NCBI GenBank assembly: GCA_007115705.1
Contig: QXEO01000464.1
Coordinates: forward strand, 6,878,852 to 6,942,851
DNA: 64,000 nucleotides
Reading direction: 5' to 3'
DNA from: Dactylis glomerata
Taxonomy: Eukaryota; Streptophyta; Magnoliopsida; Poales; Poaceae
How positions within the stretch are numbered: the stretch's first letter is position 1; each line of letters opens with the position of its first letter. Position numbers and translations under genes: made by a program. Under the pieces are notes generated by a model. That model had not been told where the DNA came from, did not search any database, and worked only from the letters and a program-made list of their open reading frames with translations. Shown here in pieces: positions 22,110 to 32,046 of the stretch.

Positions 22110-24227
22110 TCAAGTAATATCAAGTGATGAAGCATCAAGCTCATAATTTGCTCTAAGAATAGAGTCAAAAAGCAATTTCTTTCTTTTCCTAGGGAAGTGT
22201 TCCATACCTTTCTTTAGTGGGAATTGATATTTGATAGTGCCTTCCCTCATATCAATAATAGCACCTACAGTTCGAAGAAAGGGTCTTCCCAAAATAATAG
22301 GACATGAAGCATGGCATTCAACGTCCATAACAAGAAAATCAACGGGAACAAGGTTATTGTTAACCACAATAAGAACATCATTAATCCTTCCCAAAGGTTT
22401 CTTCTTAGCAACATCAGCAATAGGAACATCAAAATAACATTTTTCAAGCGGTGGTAAATCAAGCATGTCATAAATCTTTCTAGGCATGATAGAAATACTA
22501 GCACCTAGATCACATAAAGCATGGCAATCATAACCATTAACATGCATATCAATGATGGGTTCCCAACCATCTTCTAACTTCTTGGGAACAGAAGCTTTTT
22601 GCTTCAACTTTTCATCCCTAATCTTTATAAGAGCATTGGTAATATGCTTAGTAAAAGCAATATTTAAAGAACTAGCATTGGGAGTCAAAGCAAGCTTTTG
22701 CAAGAACAAAATTACTTCAGATATATTGCAGCCATCAACATCAAAGTCATTAAAATAAATAGAGCTATCATCTCCCACACTCCGAAAAATTTCAGCACTC
22801 TTTTGAGAAAAAGTTTTGGCAGTTTTAGGCTTTTTAACACAAGGAGTGGGAGTTTTCTCTACACCAATCAAAGTAAGAGGATTGTTATCAGTAGGAGCAA
22901 CATCATTAGAGGTAGTAATAGTACATACCTTCATCTCTCTAGCCATCTCATCTTCTCTTTCCCACCTGGCATGCAATTCCGCTAACAATCTAATATTTTC
23001 ATCAATTCCAACTTGGATAGCATTAGCGGTAGCAAAAGGATCAGGCTTAGCGGACATTCTATTAACCAAAGAAGATTGCACATTAGACAATAATGAAATA
23101 TCGGTTTCAGCTTTGGAAACCTTAGCTTGTAATTTAGGAACAGCCTTGTTTAAATTTTCTAGTTGATGACTAATAGTCCTCAACAGAGCTGATTGCTCCT
23201 CCATAGTCTTGGTGAAAGCCCTGTTCTGCTCATATTGCATCTGCATAAAATTCTTAGTAGCCTTTTCAAATTCAAAAATTCTTTCTTCACTAGGCATTTT
23301 AGGTCTACCAAGATAGCTATTATCTCCATTAGAAGGAAACGGTCTATAATTGTTACTAGCAAAATTGTTCCTATAAGCATTGTTGTTAAAATTGTTGTTT
23401 CTAATGAAATTCACATCAACATGCTCTTCTTGAGCAACCAGAGAGGCTAAAGGAACATTATTAGGATCAACATGAGTCCTATCATTAGCAAGCATAGCCA
23501 TAATGGTATCAATCTTATCATTCAAGGAAGAGGTTTCCTCAACAGAATTTACCTTCTTACCTTGTGGAGCTCTCTCGGTGTGCCATTCAGAATAATTTAC
23601 CATCATGTTGTCGAGTAGCTTTGATGCGGCGCCCAAAGTAAGGGACATAAAAGTGCCTCCAGCAGCTGAATCAAGTAGGTTCCTTGAAGAAAAATTCAGT
23701 CCTGCATAAAAAGTTTGGATAATCATCCAAGTAGTTAGTCCATGAGTGGGGCAATTCTTTATCATAGATTTCATTCTTTCCCAAGCTTGAGCAACATGTT
23801 CATTATCAAACTGAGTAAACTTCATAATATTGCTACGCAATGATATAATCTTAGCAGGAGGATAGTATCTACCAATAAAAGCATCCTTACACTTAGCCCA
23901 TGAATCAATACTATTCTTAGTCAAAGACAGCAACCAATCTTTAGCTTTTCCTCTCAAAGAAAAAGGAAACAACTTGAGCTTAATAATATCACTATCAACA
24001 TCCTTATAATTCTGCATCTCACATAGCTCAACAAAATTGTTGAGATGAGCTGCAGCATCTTCAGTACTAGCACCAGAAAATTGCTCTTTCATAACAAGGT
24101 TCAATAAAGCAGGTTTAATCTCATAAAAGTTTGCATCAGTAGCAGGTGGTGCAATAGGAGTGCAGATAAAATCACTATTGTTTGTGCTAGTGAAGCCACA
24201 CAACTTGGTGTTTTCAGGATTGGCCAT
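22110..24227 (-). CDS. Gag-aspartic protease polyprotein of element G
   Basis: An uninterrupted 705-residue frame starts at ATG 24227 (MANPENTKLC). Residues about 35-200 form a retrotransposon gag core (FPFSLRGKAKDWLLSL, AQAWERMKSMIKNCPTHGL, QTFYAGLN). Residues about 300-320 are Asn-rich (FIRNNNFNNNAYRNN), followed by a predicted coiled coil at about 330-400. A C-terminal pepsin-like protease carries the catalytic DLGAS at about 573-577 and ILGRPF at about 645-650. I see no CCHC knuckle. The protein would form the particle and process itself. The family normally continues into RT, but here a stop follows and non-coding sequence begins. Related but rearranged frames occur in B, C and D. Confidence 0.9.
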   Translation of the reverse strand: MANPENTKLCGFTSTNNSDFICTPIAPPATDANFYEIKPALLNLVMKEQFSGASTEDAAAHLNNFVELCEMQNYKDVDSDIIKLKLFPFSLRGKAKDWLLSLTKNSIDSWAKCKDAFIGRYYPPAKIISLRSNIMKFTQFDNEHVAQAWERMKSMIKNCPTHGLTTWMIIQTFYAGLNFSSRNLLDSAAGGTFMSLTLGAASKLLDNMMVNYSEWHTERAPQGKKVNSVEETSSLNDKIDTIMAMLANDRTHVDPNNVPLASLVAQEEHVDVNFIRNNNFNNNAYRNNFASNNYRPFPSNGDNSYLGRPKMPSEERIFEFEKATKNFMQMQYEQNRAFTKTMEEQSALLRTISHQLENLNKAVPKLQAKVSKAETDISLLSNVQSSLVNRMSAKPDPFATANAIQVGIDENIRLLAELHARWEREDEMAREMKVCTITTSNDVAPTDNNPLTLIGVEKTPTPCVKKPKTAKTFSQKSAEIFRSVGDDSSIYFNDFDVDGCNISEVILFLQKLALTPNASSLNIAFTKHITNALIKIRDEKLKQKASVPKKLEDGWEPIIDMHVNGYDCHALCDLGASISIMPRKIYDMLDLPPLEKCYFDVPIADVAKKKPLGRINDVLIVVNNNLVPVDFLVMDVECHASCPIILGRPFLRTVGAIIDMREGTIKYQFPLKKGMEHFPRKRKKLLFDSILRANYELDASSLDIT

Positions 24228-24394
24228 TTCAGCAAAACGAAAGTAAACAAGTAAAAACAGCTACCAAGGATTCTAATTTTTTGGGGTTTTTGATATAAAA
24301 AGCAATGCAGGTAAAATAAATAAAGTAAAGCAAAACAATAACAAAGTAAAGGATGTGTGTGCGAAAAACTCCCCTCGCAGAAGTCTTCTCTTCC

Positions 24395-24412
24395 TCCCCG
24401 GCAACGGCGCCA
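24395..24412 (-). promoter_or_regulatory. G primer binding site (tRNA-Asp type)
   Basis: The minus strand reads TGGCGCCGTTGCCGGGGA, the full 18 bases complementary to the 3' end of plant tRNA-Asp. It lies ten bases inside the LTR end. Confidence 0.9.
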
Positions 24413-24422
24413 GAAAAGAAGC

Positions 24423-26046
24423 TGCTACTTGGTGATGACGCCAGAAAAGAGCTGTGGCGTGTAGTTGACGTGGAGCAGTAAGTCCTTGTGCGTGGTGAAT
24501 GACCAGCCCGTTGGGAACCCCAAGAGGAAGGTATGATGAGTGTAGCGGCAAGTTTTCCCTCAGTTAAGAAACCAAGGTTTATTGAACGGGAGAGGAGAGA
24601 CAATGACGACTGAAGGTGTTGTGGAACCTGCACACACACAAACAAATACTTTGTTCCCAACTTGCGATGAGGTTGTCAATCTCACCGGTTTGCTTGAAAC
24701 AAAGGTTATGAGCATATCGAGTGGAAAACAGTAGAGTATGCTAGTAAAGTAAACAGTACGAGAAAAGTAAACAGGTGATTGCAATATGATGTAAATAGGA
24801 CCGGGGTCCACAGTTCACTAGTGGTGTCTCTCCATAGATAAAATAACACATGCTGGGTAAACAAATTACAGTTGGGCAATTTATAGAATAAAGATAACGT
24901 GATATGTCAAGAAGATCACTATGAGATTTACTCTGGGCATTACAACAAAATACATAGACCGCCATCCAACTGCATCTATGACTAATAATCCACTCCCGGG
25001 GATATCAATCCGAACACCCTAGAAGTATTAAGTTGCGAACAACAGATAATTGCATTAAGCAAAGTGTGTAATGTAAACAAAGCATATGCCCTTGAGCATA
25101 TGAATGTTGTTTTCTCCCTAGTAGCAACAGCACATCTACCACCTTAGAGGTTTCTGTCACTCCCCCAGGTGAAATAGAGACATGAACCCACTATCGAGCA
25201 TAAATACCCCCTCTTGGAGTCACTAGCAACTACTTGGCCAAGATAGCTACTAACAACAGAGAGCATGCAAGATCATAAACAACATAGAGATAACAAAAGA
25301 TAATATTCAGTACAGCAACTTAATCATAAACACCAATATTCATCGGATCCCAACAAACCAAACATGTAGAATTACATAACGGTGATCTCAATCATGTATG
25401 GCAGCTCATGAGATCTAAACATGAAGCACATAGTGGAGAAGACAACCATCTAGCTACTGCTATGGACCCATAGTCCAAGGTAGACTACTCACTCATCGCT
25501 CCGGAGGCAAGCATGGCGATGAAGGAGACCTCCGGTGGCGATTCCCCTCTCCGGCAGGGTGCCGGGAAGAGCTTCTGGACCCTCCCGATCTTCGGGTCGA
25601 TGGCGGCGGCGGATCGCGATGTGTTCTGGAAAACTGATCGGGCACTTAGGTTTTTCTCGTCGGGGGGTTTTTATAGGCGAAGGGGCATCGTCAGAAGAGG
25701 GGCCAGGTGGCCTCACAAGGCGGTGGCGCGGGCCAGGGGCTGGCCGCGCCACCCCTGTATGTGGGCCCCTAGTCCCTCACCTCCTACTCTCCTTCGGATC
25801 TCTGGAAGCTTCTGGGTAAAATAAGACTTCAGGAACTTGTTTCGTCCAATTCCGAGAATATTTCCTGTGTATCACTTCTGAAACACAAAAACAGCAGAAA
25901 ACAGGAAACTGGCACTGTGGCACTTCGTTAATAGGTTAGTTCCGGAAAATGCATAAAAATGCCACTAAGTGTAACGAAACAATAGGCAAATGGTGTAAAA
26001 ACAAGCATGGAGCATCAAAAATTATAGATACGTTTGAGACGTATCA
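24423..26046 (-). repeat. G 5' LTR (1624 bp)
   Basis: The minus strand begins TGATACGTCTCAAACG at 26046 and ends ..AAGTAGCA at 24423. A TATA-like CTATAAAAA lies on the minus strand at 25676-25668. It differs from the 3' LTR at about 19 positions by hand count, mostly transitions. Confidence 0.92.
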
Positions 26047-26988
26047 ATGTCCACATACCCCTGCATGAATATCCTTTAAGATTTCTTGTCCTTCTTGAGG
26101 AGTAACGCATCGTTGTAGGACGCCTGATATACTTTTCTTATATAATTTTCCCTGTATCACAACGAAGGCCTTGGATCGTCGTATTATCCTTTTGGCTTCT
26201 ACCGTGTCTTCGGGTAGTATTTTGTTTATCATATATGCTAGATATGGCTGCATCCAAGTTTCTTCTATCATCATGACTTCTTCTGATTCTGCTATACTTG
26301 TTTTTCCAGCCCCCGAGCCTATTGGTTGCCCCTCCATGGTCGAGTTTTTGCTGTTCTTTATTGATCGCTCCATGATTTCCTCCCAGAAGACTCCTTGTGG
26401 TACGGGTAAGCATTGGGACCCGATGTTTGCTAGATTGTCTGCTTCCTCGTTGCTGGCTCTGCTGACATGCGAAACTTCGCATCCATCGAATGTTCCTTCG
26501 AGATAGTAGTATAAGTTTCTGTATGCTGTCATGTTGTCACTGACGGCGTCGCATTTGTTCATTACTTGTTGAACGATGAGGTTCGAGTCTCCAAATATTT
26601 TTAGTCGAATTGCTCCACAGGCTTTTGCCATTTTCATACCGTAGAGCAACGCCTCGTATTCGGCTTCATTGTTAGAAGCTTGGGGAAAACTCATCCGTAA
26701 TACATATTTCAGTTTGTCGCCTTGCGGTGAAATCAGGACTACGCCTGCTCCTGCGTCTCGGATTCTTTTTGAGCCATCAAAATACATCGTCCACACACTC
26801 GATAAATCTGGAGGCCCACTTTGTAGCTCCAGCCACTCTGCTATAAAATCTGGCAAAATTTGTGACTTTATTGCCTTTCGCTTTTCATACGTGATGTCCA
26901 GGGGTGATAATTCAATTCCCCATAAAGAGACACGTCCTATTGCCGAAGGATTGTTCAATATATTGGAGAGTGGTGCTTCATTGACCAC
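26047..26988 (-). pseudogene. F archaeal-type RNase H and start of integrase
   Basis: On the minus strand this part of pol holds the second RNase H of a Tat element. It has Asp in MYFDGSK, Glu in NNEAEYEALL, Asp in IFGDSNLIVQQV and Asp in ASNEEADNLA, the complete catalytic set. It continues to the first residues of the integrase zinc finger (HAGVCGH), where G is inserted. The segment is open but has no start codon of its own, being an internal domain of the polyprotein. Tat-lineage elements are known to have gained this extra RNase H. Confidence 0.82.
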
Positions 26989-27015
26989 TATGATTGGATG
27001 CAGCGCGAAGTATTG

Positions 27016-28228
27016 TCATAGTTTCCGGGCTGTTGTGAAAACACTGTATGCGAGCTTTTGGTAGTGCGGGTACCTTTGCTTTGTTGGAAAGAGTACTTCA
27101 CTGATGAAATACACTGGCCTCTGAACGCCGTGAGCTTTTCCTTCTTCACTTCTTTCGACTACTAGTACTATACTTACCACTTGATGTGTTGCTGCAATGT
27201 ATAATAGTAGTGGTTCTTTTTCCTTTGGTGCAACCAACACCGGAGGCATGGAGAGCACTTTTTTCAACTGCGTGAAGGCCACGTCCGCTTCTTCCGTCCA
27301 CTCAAATTTATCATCTGATTTTTTTATGAGCGCGTAGAAAGGTAGTGCTTTCTCTCCTAGTCGAGCCACAAATCGACTTAGCGCCGCGACGCGTCCTCGA
27401 GTTTCTGTATGTCGTGTAGCTTCGTTGGTTTTCCCGTTGTTAATATTGCTTGGATCTTTTCTGGGTTTGCCTCTATTCCTCTTGCTTATACTAGGAACCC
27501 TAAAAGTTGCCCTGCTAATACACTGAAGGAGCATTTTGTCGGGTTGAGCTTGACCTTATACTTGTTCAGGTTGTCGAAGGTTTCCGCCAGGTCGCTGATA
27601 AGAGATTCTTCCTTTCTCGTGATGATGACCACGTCATCGATGAAACTTGGATGTTTCGCCCTATTTGACTTCCAAGGCAGTTTTGCATCATCCTTTGATA
27701 AGTTGCTCCTACATTTTTTAGGCCGAAAGGCATGACTTGATAGCAGAACACGCCATAAGGTGTTATGAAAGCTGTTTTTTCCTCGTCTTCTTTCTTCAAC
27801 TTGATCTGGTTGTAGCCGGAGTATGCGTCAAGGAAGGAAAGCCTTTCGCACCCTGCTGTTGAGTCAATTATTTGGTCGATGCGAGGCAGGGGGAAGGGAT
27901 CCTTTGGACAGTGCTTGTTGAGAGATGTGTAATCGACACATACTCTTTGTACGTCTGTATTCTTCTTGGGGACTATTACTGGATTAGATACCCAAGTCGA
28001 CGTTTTGATTTCTCGGATGAACCCTGTGTTTTCCAGCCTATGTAGCTCTGATGCTATTGCTTTCCTCTTGGGTTCATCAAATCATCGTAGTGGTTGCTTG
28101 ACCGGCTTTGCTTTAGGATCTACGTTTAGTGCGTGCTCGACGAGTTCCCTGGGAACGCCTGGCATATCTGAGGGACACCAGGCAAAGATTTCCCAGCACT
28201 CACGGAGGAACTCGATGAGCACGCTTTC
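27016..28228 (-). pseudogene. F reverse transcriptase and first RNase H
   Basis: The minus-strand pol contains TAFITPYGVFCYQVMPFGLKN and, one frame over, a catalytic FIDD (near 27645-27634) in place of the usual YVDD. The connection and first RNase H domain follow (FEWTEEADVAF, LLLYIAAT). An in-frame TGA at 28084-28082 (probably from CGA) and at least one frameshift before FIDD break it. It continues the protease frame after the TAG at 28231-28229. Confidence 0.78.
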
Positions 28229-29047
28229 CTATGCGGGGTCCAAGTTTACCGCTATGGAAGTGGTCTTGTTTGGATCCGTCGGATGGACCTGTATTTTCTT
28301 CGAGTATTGAGTTGCACCAAAAGCCTGATCTGGCAGGGATCGCCCGACGTCGGGTAGCACGTTGTGGTCGGTTTCGCCTTTTAGTCTTTCGTACTCTGTT
28401 GTCATGCCGAAGGTTTGTGTCAACCTGTTAAATTCTCTGTCACAGGTGTTGGATACTTCGAAGCTTCCTTGTACCATGATCGTTCCTTTAGGTCCTGGTA
28501 TCTTGAGTGTGAGATATGCATAATGAGGTACTGCCATGAAGTTTGCAAATGCTGGGCATCCCAGGATTGCGTAATATTGTGAGGGCCAGTCCATGACTTC
28601 AAACTCCAGCTTTTCTCTGCGATAATTGCTGATGTCGCCGAAATAGACGTCGAGTTCTATTTTGCCCAAAGGATAATTTGTGGCTCCTGGTACTATTCCG
28701 TGGAAAGAACAATCTGTTGGCTTTAGATTTTCCAATGATATGCACATTGCTCTCAATGTTCTGGCGTATATTAGGTTTATACCGCTTCCTGCGTCCATGA
28801 ATACTCTTCCGACATCATATCCTCCTATCTGGGCTTTGAGCACCATTGGCGAGTGGCCTGGTCTGGGGACTTTCCTCGGATGGTCTGCTCTGCTGAACCT
28901 AACTAGTTGATCGGACCACTTTAAATACTCTGTGGTAGCTGGTGGTGATGTTATTGCTAGGTTGACCTGTCTTGATATGCTCTTCCTTTCTTTCTTTGAC
29001 TTTGGTACTGGTTGGATCATTGCTGATATATATACTTTTGACTCCAG
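28229..29047 (-). pseudogene. F aspartic protease region
   Basis: A 263-codon segment from ATG 29020 is in the same frame as gag upstream and RT downstream. The protease motif MDAGSG lies at about residue 75-80 and an ILGCPAF flap-side motif at about 145-150. It ends at TAG 28231-28229, after which RT-like sequence continues in the same frame. This looks like a single nonsense change rather than a natural end. Confidence 0.78.
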
Positions 29048-30193
29048 CTATTTTGCGAGTCGTTGTATTTGATATCCTTGATTCCTGCTTTTTCCTCCCT
29101 GCCGTGCCCCTTGGCTTGAATCCATGGCGTTTTGCAACCTTAGGAATGTTCTGCAATCCTTCATCTGGTGGTTGGACACTCTCTTCCCATCTAGGTAAGC
29201 ATAATGGATGTGACAAGGACCATACAACATATCTTCTGTCGAAGGACCCGAGTACCTTGGCTTCTCCTTTCTCCTGTTGTCTTTTGTAGGAAATTTAATA
29301 TTTTCATAGCCTTGTTCGTTCCTTTCGTCATATCCTGTGGCTATCTGATTTCTTCTTCCGTGGTTGTCGCCATTGCGGTATCTTTGCTTTTGCCTGCTTG
29401 TTCTGTCGACTTCCGGTGATCGACCCCTTTTGTTATTATACGTGTCTTCTCCATCGGCAAATCTGTTGGCTGTTTCCATTAGCTCTGATACCGTTTTTGG
29501 CCTTGTTCTTCCTATCTCTTCCACTAGGTCTATACGACGAAGGCCGCTCGAAAAAGCATCTATCGCTCTTTCGTTGGAGACGTCTTCTACTGAATTTTTG
29601 ATTACACTCCAGTGTTGTATATAAGAACGTAGTGCTTCGTCTTTCTGCTGCACGCATGACTTGATTTCTTCTAGCGATGTTGGGCGCTTATATGTTGAGC
29701 GAAAGTTTCTCACGAATTGACTCTCTAATTCTCCCCAACTTCCAATGGAATCGTTGGGTAGGGTATTTAACCAGGACCGTGCTGCGCCGGTGAGGTGTAA
29801 CTGCAAGCTTTGCATGGCTATTGCTCTTGTTCCTCCTAGTATCTGTACTGCTTGCAGGTAATCTGATAACCATAGGATTGGATCTTGCGATCTGTCATAC
29901 TTCTCTTGGTCATGCGGTAACTTAAAACCTTTGGGTACCCGCGTTTTGTGAACCCTTTGGGTAAAGCATAGCGCGCCCATCTCTTTTTCGTCGTCCTCGT
30001 AATTTTCTTCCCTCCATGCGTAACGTGAGCTATTTACCCTTGCTTGTGCGATTATGTTTCTTGCATCCTCCTTCCTTTTTTGATGTTTCTCATCTTCCGA
30101 GGACTCGCCAGTTTCGTTTCGCGAAGATTTGCGCTTGACCTCTTCTTTTTCCTTTGCACTTCGGTGAGTCGACTTTTTCTCCAAAATATTTAT
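29048..30193 (-). pseudogene. F gag, C-terminal part
   Basis: The minus frame holds the gag core (HDQEKYDRSQDPILWLSDYL, SWLNTLPNDSIGSW, LRSYIQHW) and basic tails. No standard CCHC knuckle is seen. The apparent start near 30184 is a TTG, not ATG. The frame is continuous with the segment 31147-30197 except for one TAA at 30196-30194, and with protease except for a TAG at 29050-29048. Confidence 0.75.
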
Positions 30194-31147
30194 TTACAGC
30201 TTCTCTTCTACTAACCTGAGGCTCCGTATCACGGCTTGATGCATTTGTTCCCGTGGGTCACCAGGTTTTGGCTGCGTAGTTAGTAGGTATGCTTGTGCTG
30301 CTATCAATGCTGCCTCTGGTGTTTCTTGTACGAATTCGTCCTCCTCTTCTGGTTGGTTCGGGCTTGTGCTTCTCGTATAGCTTTCTTCTACTACACGTGC
30401 TGTTGTCCTTCTACTGTGCTTCGGGTCTTTGTGCCTCTCCATGCTGGATTCTGATGAGTTGGTGTATTCACTCCAATATCCTTCACTTGGTGTGCTGTTG
30501 TAATCTGGACTTCTCATAATCATATCTCTTTCCTGCCTGAGCTTTTTCCTACGCTGGTGCAGCGCGTATTGGTACCCCATTAAAACTTCCCTTCTTGAAT
30601 CTGCGGGTACATCAGTCCCATGGTTGATAGCTGTTATGATCATTCTCCATTCTCCAGCCAAAACGTGTACTTTCTCCTTCTCTTTTTTGCTATTGCTCCT
30701 TATTTTGTCGACTTGCATGTCGACCTCCTTGTTGCCGGAGTGATTGTTTTCTTCTTCTGCTGCTTCAGTGATGATTACGCATAACTGATGTATGCTCCTG
30801 GAGGCGCTGCTGCTTCTGCTGGCGGTATCCCTTGATTCGTCCACTGTTTTTTCCACAATGATCTCTTGCCCGACTTCTTCAGGTTCCTCTAATTTCCCCA
30901 GCATATTTTCTGTTGCTGCTAAGCTGACTAGCGAGTTTACCACGCTAGAGGAACCTACAGATGATCCTGATGCTGTTGTCCTTTCTGCTTTGCCCACCGA
31001 CGGAATTGGTTTCGTCAGATCCGAAAGGCGGGTTGAACCCAAAGGTCTGATGTAGAAGCTTAAACTTCCGAACGTCAACTCCTTTTCTTGACTTTCATCG
31101 ATTTCTCGGTTGCTATTGGCTAAAAGCACAAAAGTCGTCGAATTCAT
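30194..31147 (-). pseudogene. F gag N-terminal part or upstream ORF1
   Basis: From ATG 31147 (MNSTTFVLLANSN) a 317-codon frame runs to TAA at 30196-30194. It is hydrophilic, Ser/Glu-rich, with a Lys-rich stretch (NSKKEKEKVHV) and charged C-terminal part (PEEEDEFVQETPEAALIAAQ). It is in phase with the following gag, so it may be the N-terminal half of one gag protein cut by a stop. Alternatively it is a separate upstream ORF, as in Ogre-type relatives. I recognise no domain. Confidence 0.6.
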
Positions 31148-31164
31148 GATTCCAACGCCCAGAG

Positions 31165-31182
31165 TCCCCACGGTCGGCGCCA
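31165..31182 (-). promoter_or_regulatory. F primer binding site
   Basis: The minus strand reads TGGCGCCGACCGTGGGGA two bases after the LTR end. It resembles the tRNA-Arg-type sites of grass Tat elements; the tRNA identity is from memory. Confidence 0.7.
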
Positions 31183-31184
31183 AT

Positions 31185-31519
31185 TGATGTGGGGTTAACT
31201 CGACAAATGTCCTAGATGAAGGACTTAGGATCGGGGAGATAGGGCGTCGGATGAACTCAAAGGTAAACTCAGTCAAACAAGGTGGCTATGAAAGTAAACG
31301 TGGGTGTGGAACCTGGCTTGCTTTCAATCTGGCCTACACCTTCCCCTCCTAGCCCCTATATATAGGTGGCCAGGTCTCGAGGATCGGGTAGGGTCCGATA
31401 CAGATTATAATATCGACATACGGTAAGAACTCGTATTTTGACTAGTATTACAATTGGGCCTAGCTTATCGGGCCTCAGGGGTACTCAACTAACGGGCTCT
31501 ATTATCTATACCCTTGTCA
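31185..31519 (-). repeat. F 5' LTR (335 bp)
   Basis: The minus strand starts TGACAAGGGTATAG at 31519 and ends ..CCACATCA at 31185. Its inner terminus joins the PBS, which sets the orientation. It is followed on the right by the second CCAAT copy and the resumption of B. Confidence 0.9.
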
Positions 31520-31524
31520 CCAAT

Positions 31525-32046
31525 GCTCTTATGAAAATTAGGGATGAAAAGTTGAAGCAAAAAGCTTCTATTCCCAAGAAGTTAGAAGATGGTTGGGAAC
31601 CCATCATTGATATGCATGTTAATGGTTTTGATTGCCATGCTTTATGTGATCTAGGTGCTAGTATTTCTATTATGCCTAGAAAAATTTATGATATGCTTGA
31701 TTTACCACCGCTTGAAAAGTGCTATTATGATGTTCCTATTACTGATGTTGCTAAGAAGAAACCTTTGGGAAGGATTAATGTTCTTATTACGGTTAACAAT
31801 AACCTTGTTCCCATTGATTTTCTTGTCATGGATGTTGAATGCAATGCTTCATGTCCTATTATTTTGGGAAGACCCTTTCTTCGAACTGTAGGTGACATCA
31901 TTGATATGAGGGAAGGCACCATCAAATATCAATTCCCACTCAAGAAAGGTATGGAACACTTCCCTAGGAAGAGAAAGAAATTACTATTTGACTCTATTCT
32001 TATAGCAAATTATGAGCTTGATGCTTCATCGCTTGATATTACTTGA
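31525..32046 (+). pseudogene. B gag-protease ORF, 3' part (aspartic protease)
   Basis: This continues the frame broken at 12498 (ALMKIRDEKLKQKAS). It holds the protease motif CDLGASISIMP and ILGRPF and ends at the same SLDIT terminus as G. A one-codon deletion lies in the GRIN-VLI stretch relative to G. Without F the joined frame would be open throughout. Confidence 0.82.

Larger units (their letters stand above)
17560..26046 (-). mobile_element. Element G: Athila-like element with intact gag-protease
   Basis: G is complete at 8487 bp, with two 1624-bp LTRs, an exact tRNA-Asp-type PBS, a polypurine tract and ATGTC duplications. Its one long ORF encodes gag and an aspartic protease, with no RT, RNase H or integrase, so it needs an autonomous partner. 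About 19 LTR differences (hand count, 1.2%) make it the youngest datable nested unit here apart from H. Confidence 0.93.
12499..31519 (-). mobile_element. Element F: Tat-lineage Ty3/gypsy retrotransposon with antisense gene
   Basis: F has 335-bp LTRs at both ends, with TG..CA termini, a PBS next to the right LTR, a polypurine tract next to the left LTR, and CCAAT duplications. Without the solo LTR I and element G it is about 8.9 kb. On the minus strand the order is gag, protease, RT, RNase H, a second RNase H of archaeal type, then integrase. Dual RNase H is a mark of the Tat lineage. An intact plus-strand B3/AT-hook gene lies between integrase and the 3' LTR. The pol frame is broken by several stops and frameshifts. 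I count about 13 differences between the LTRs. Confidence 0.88.
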
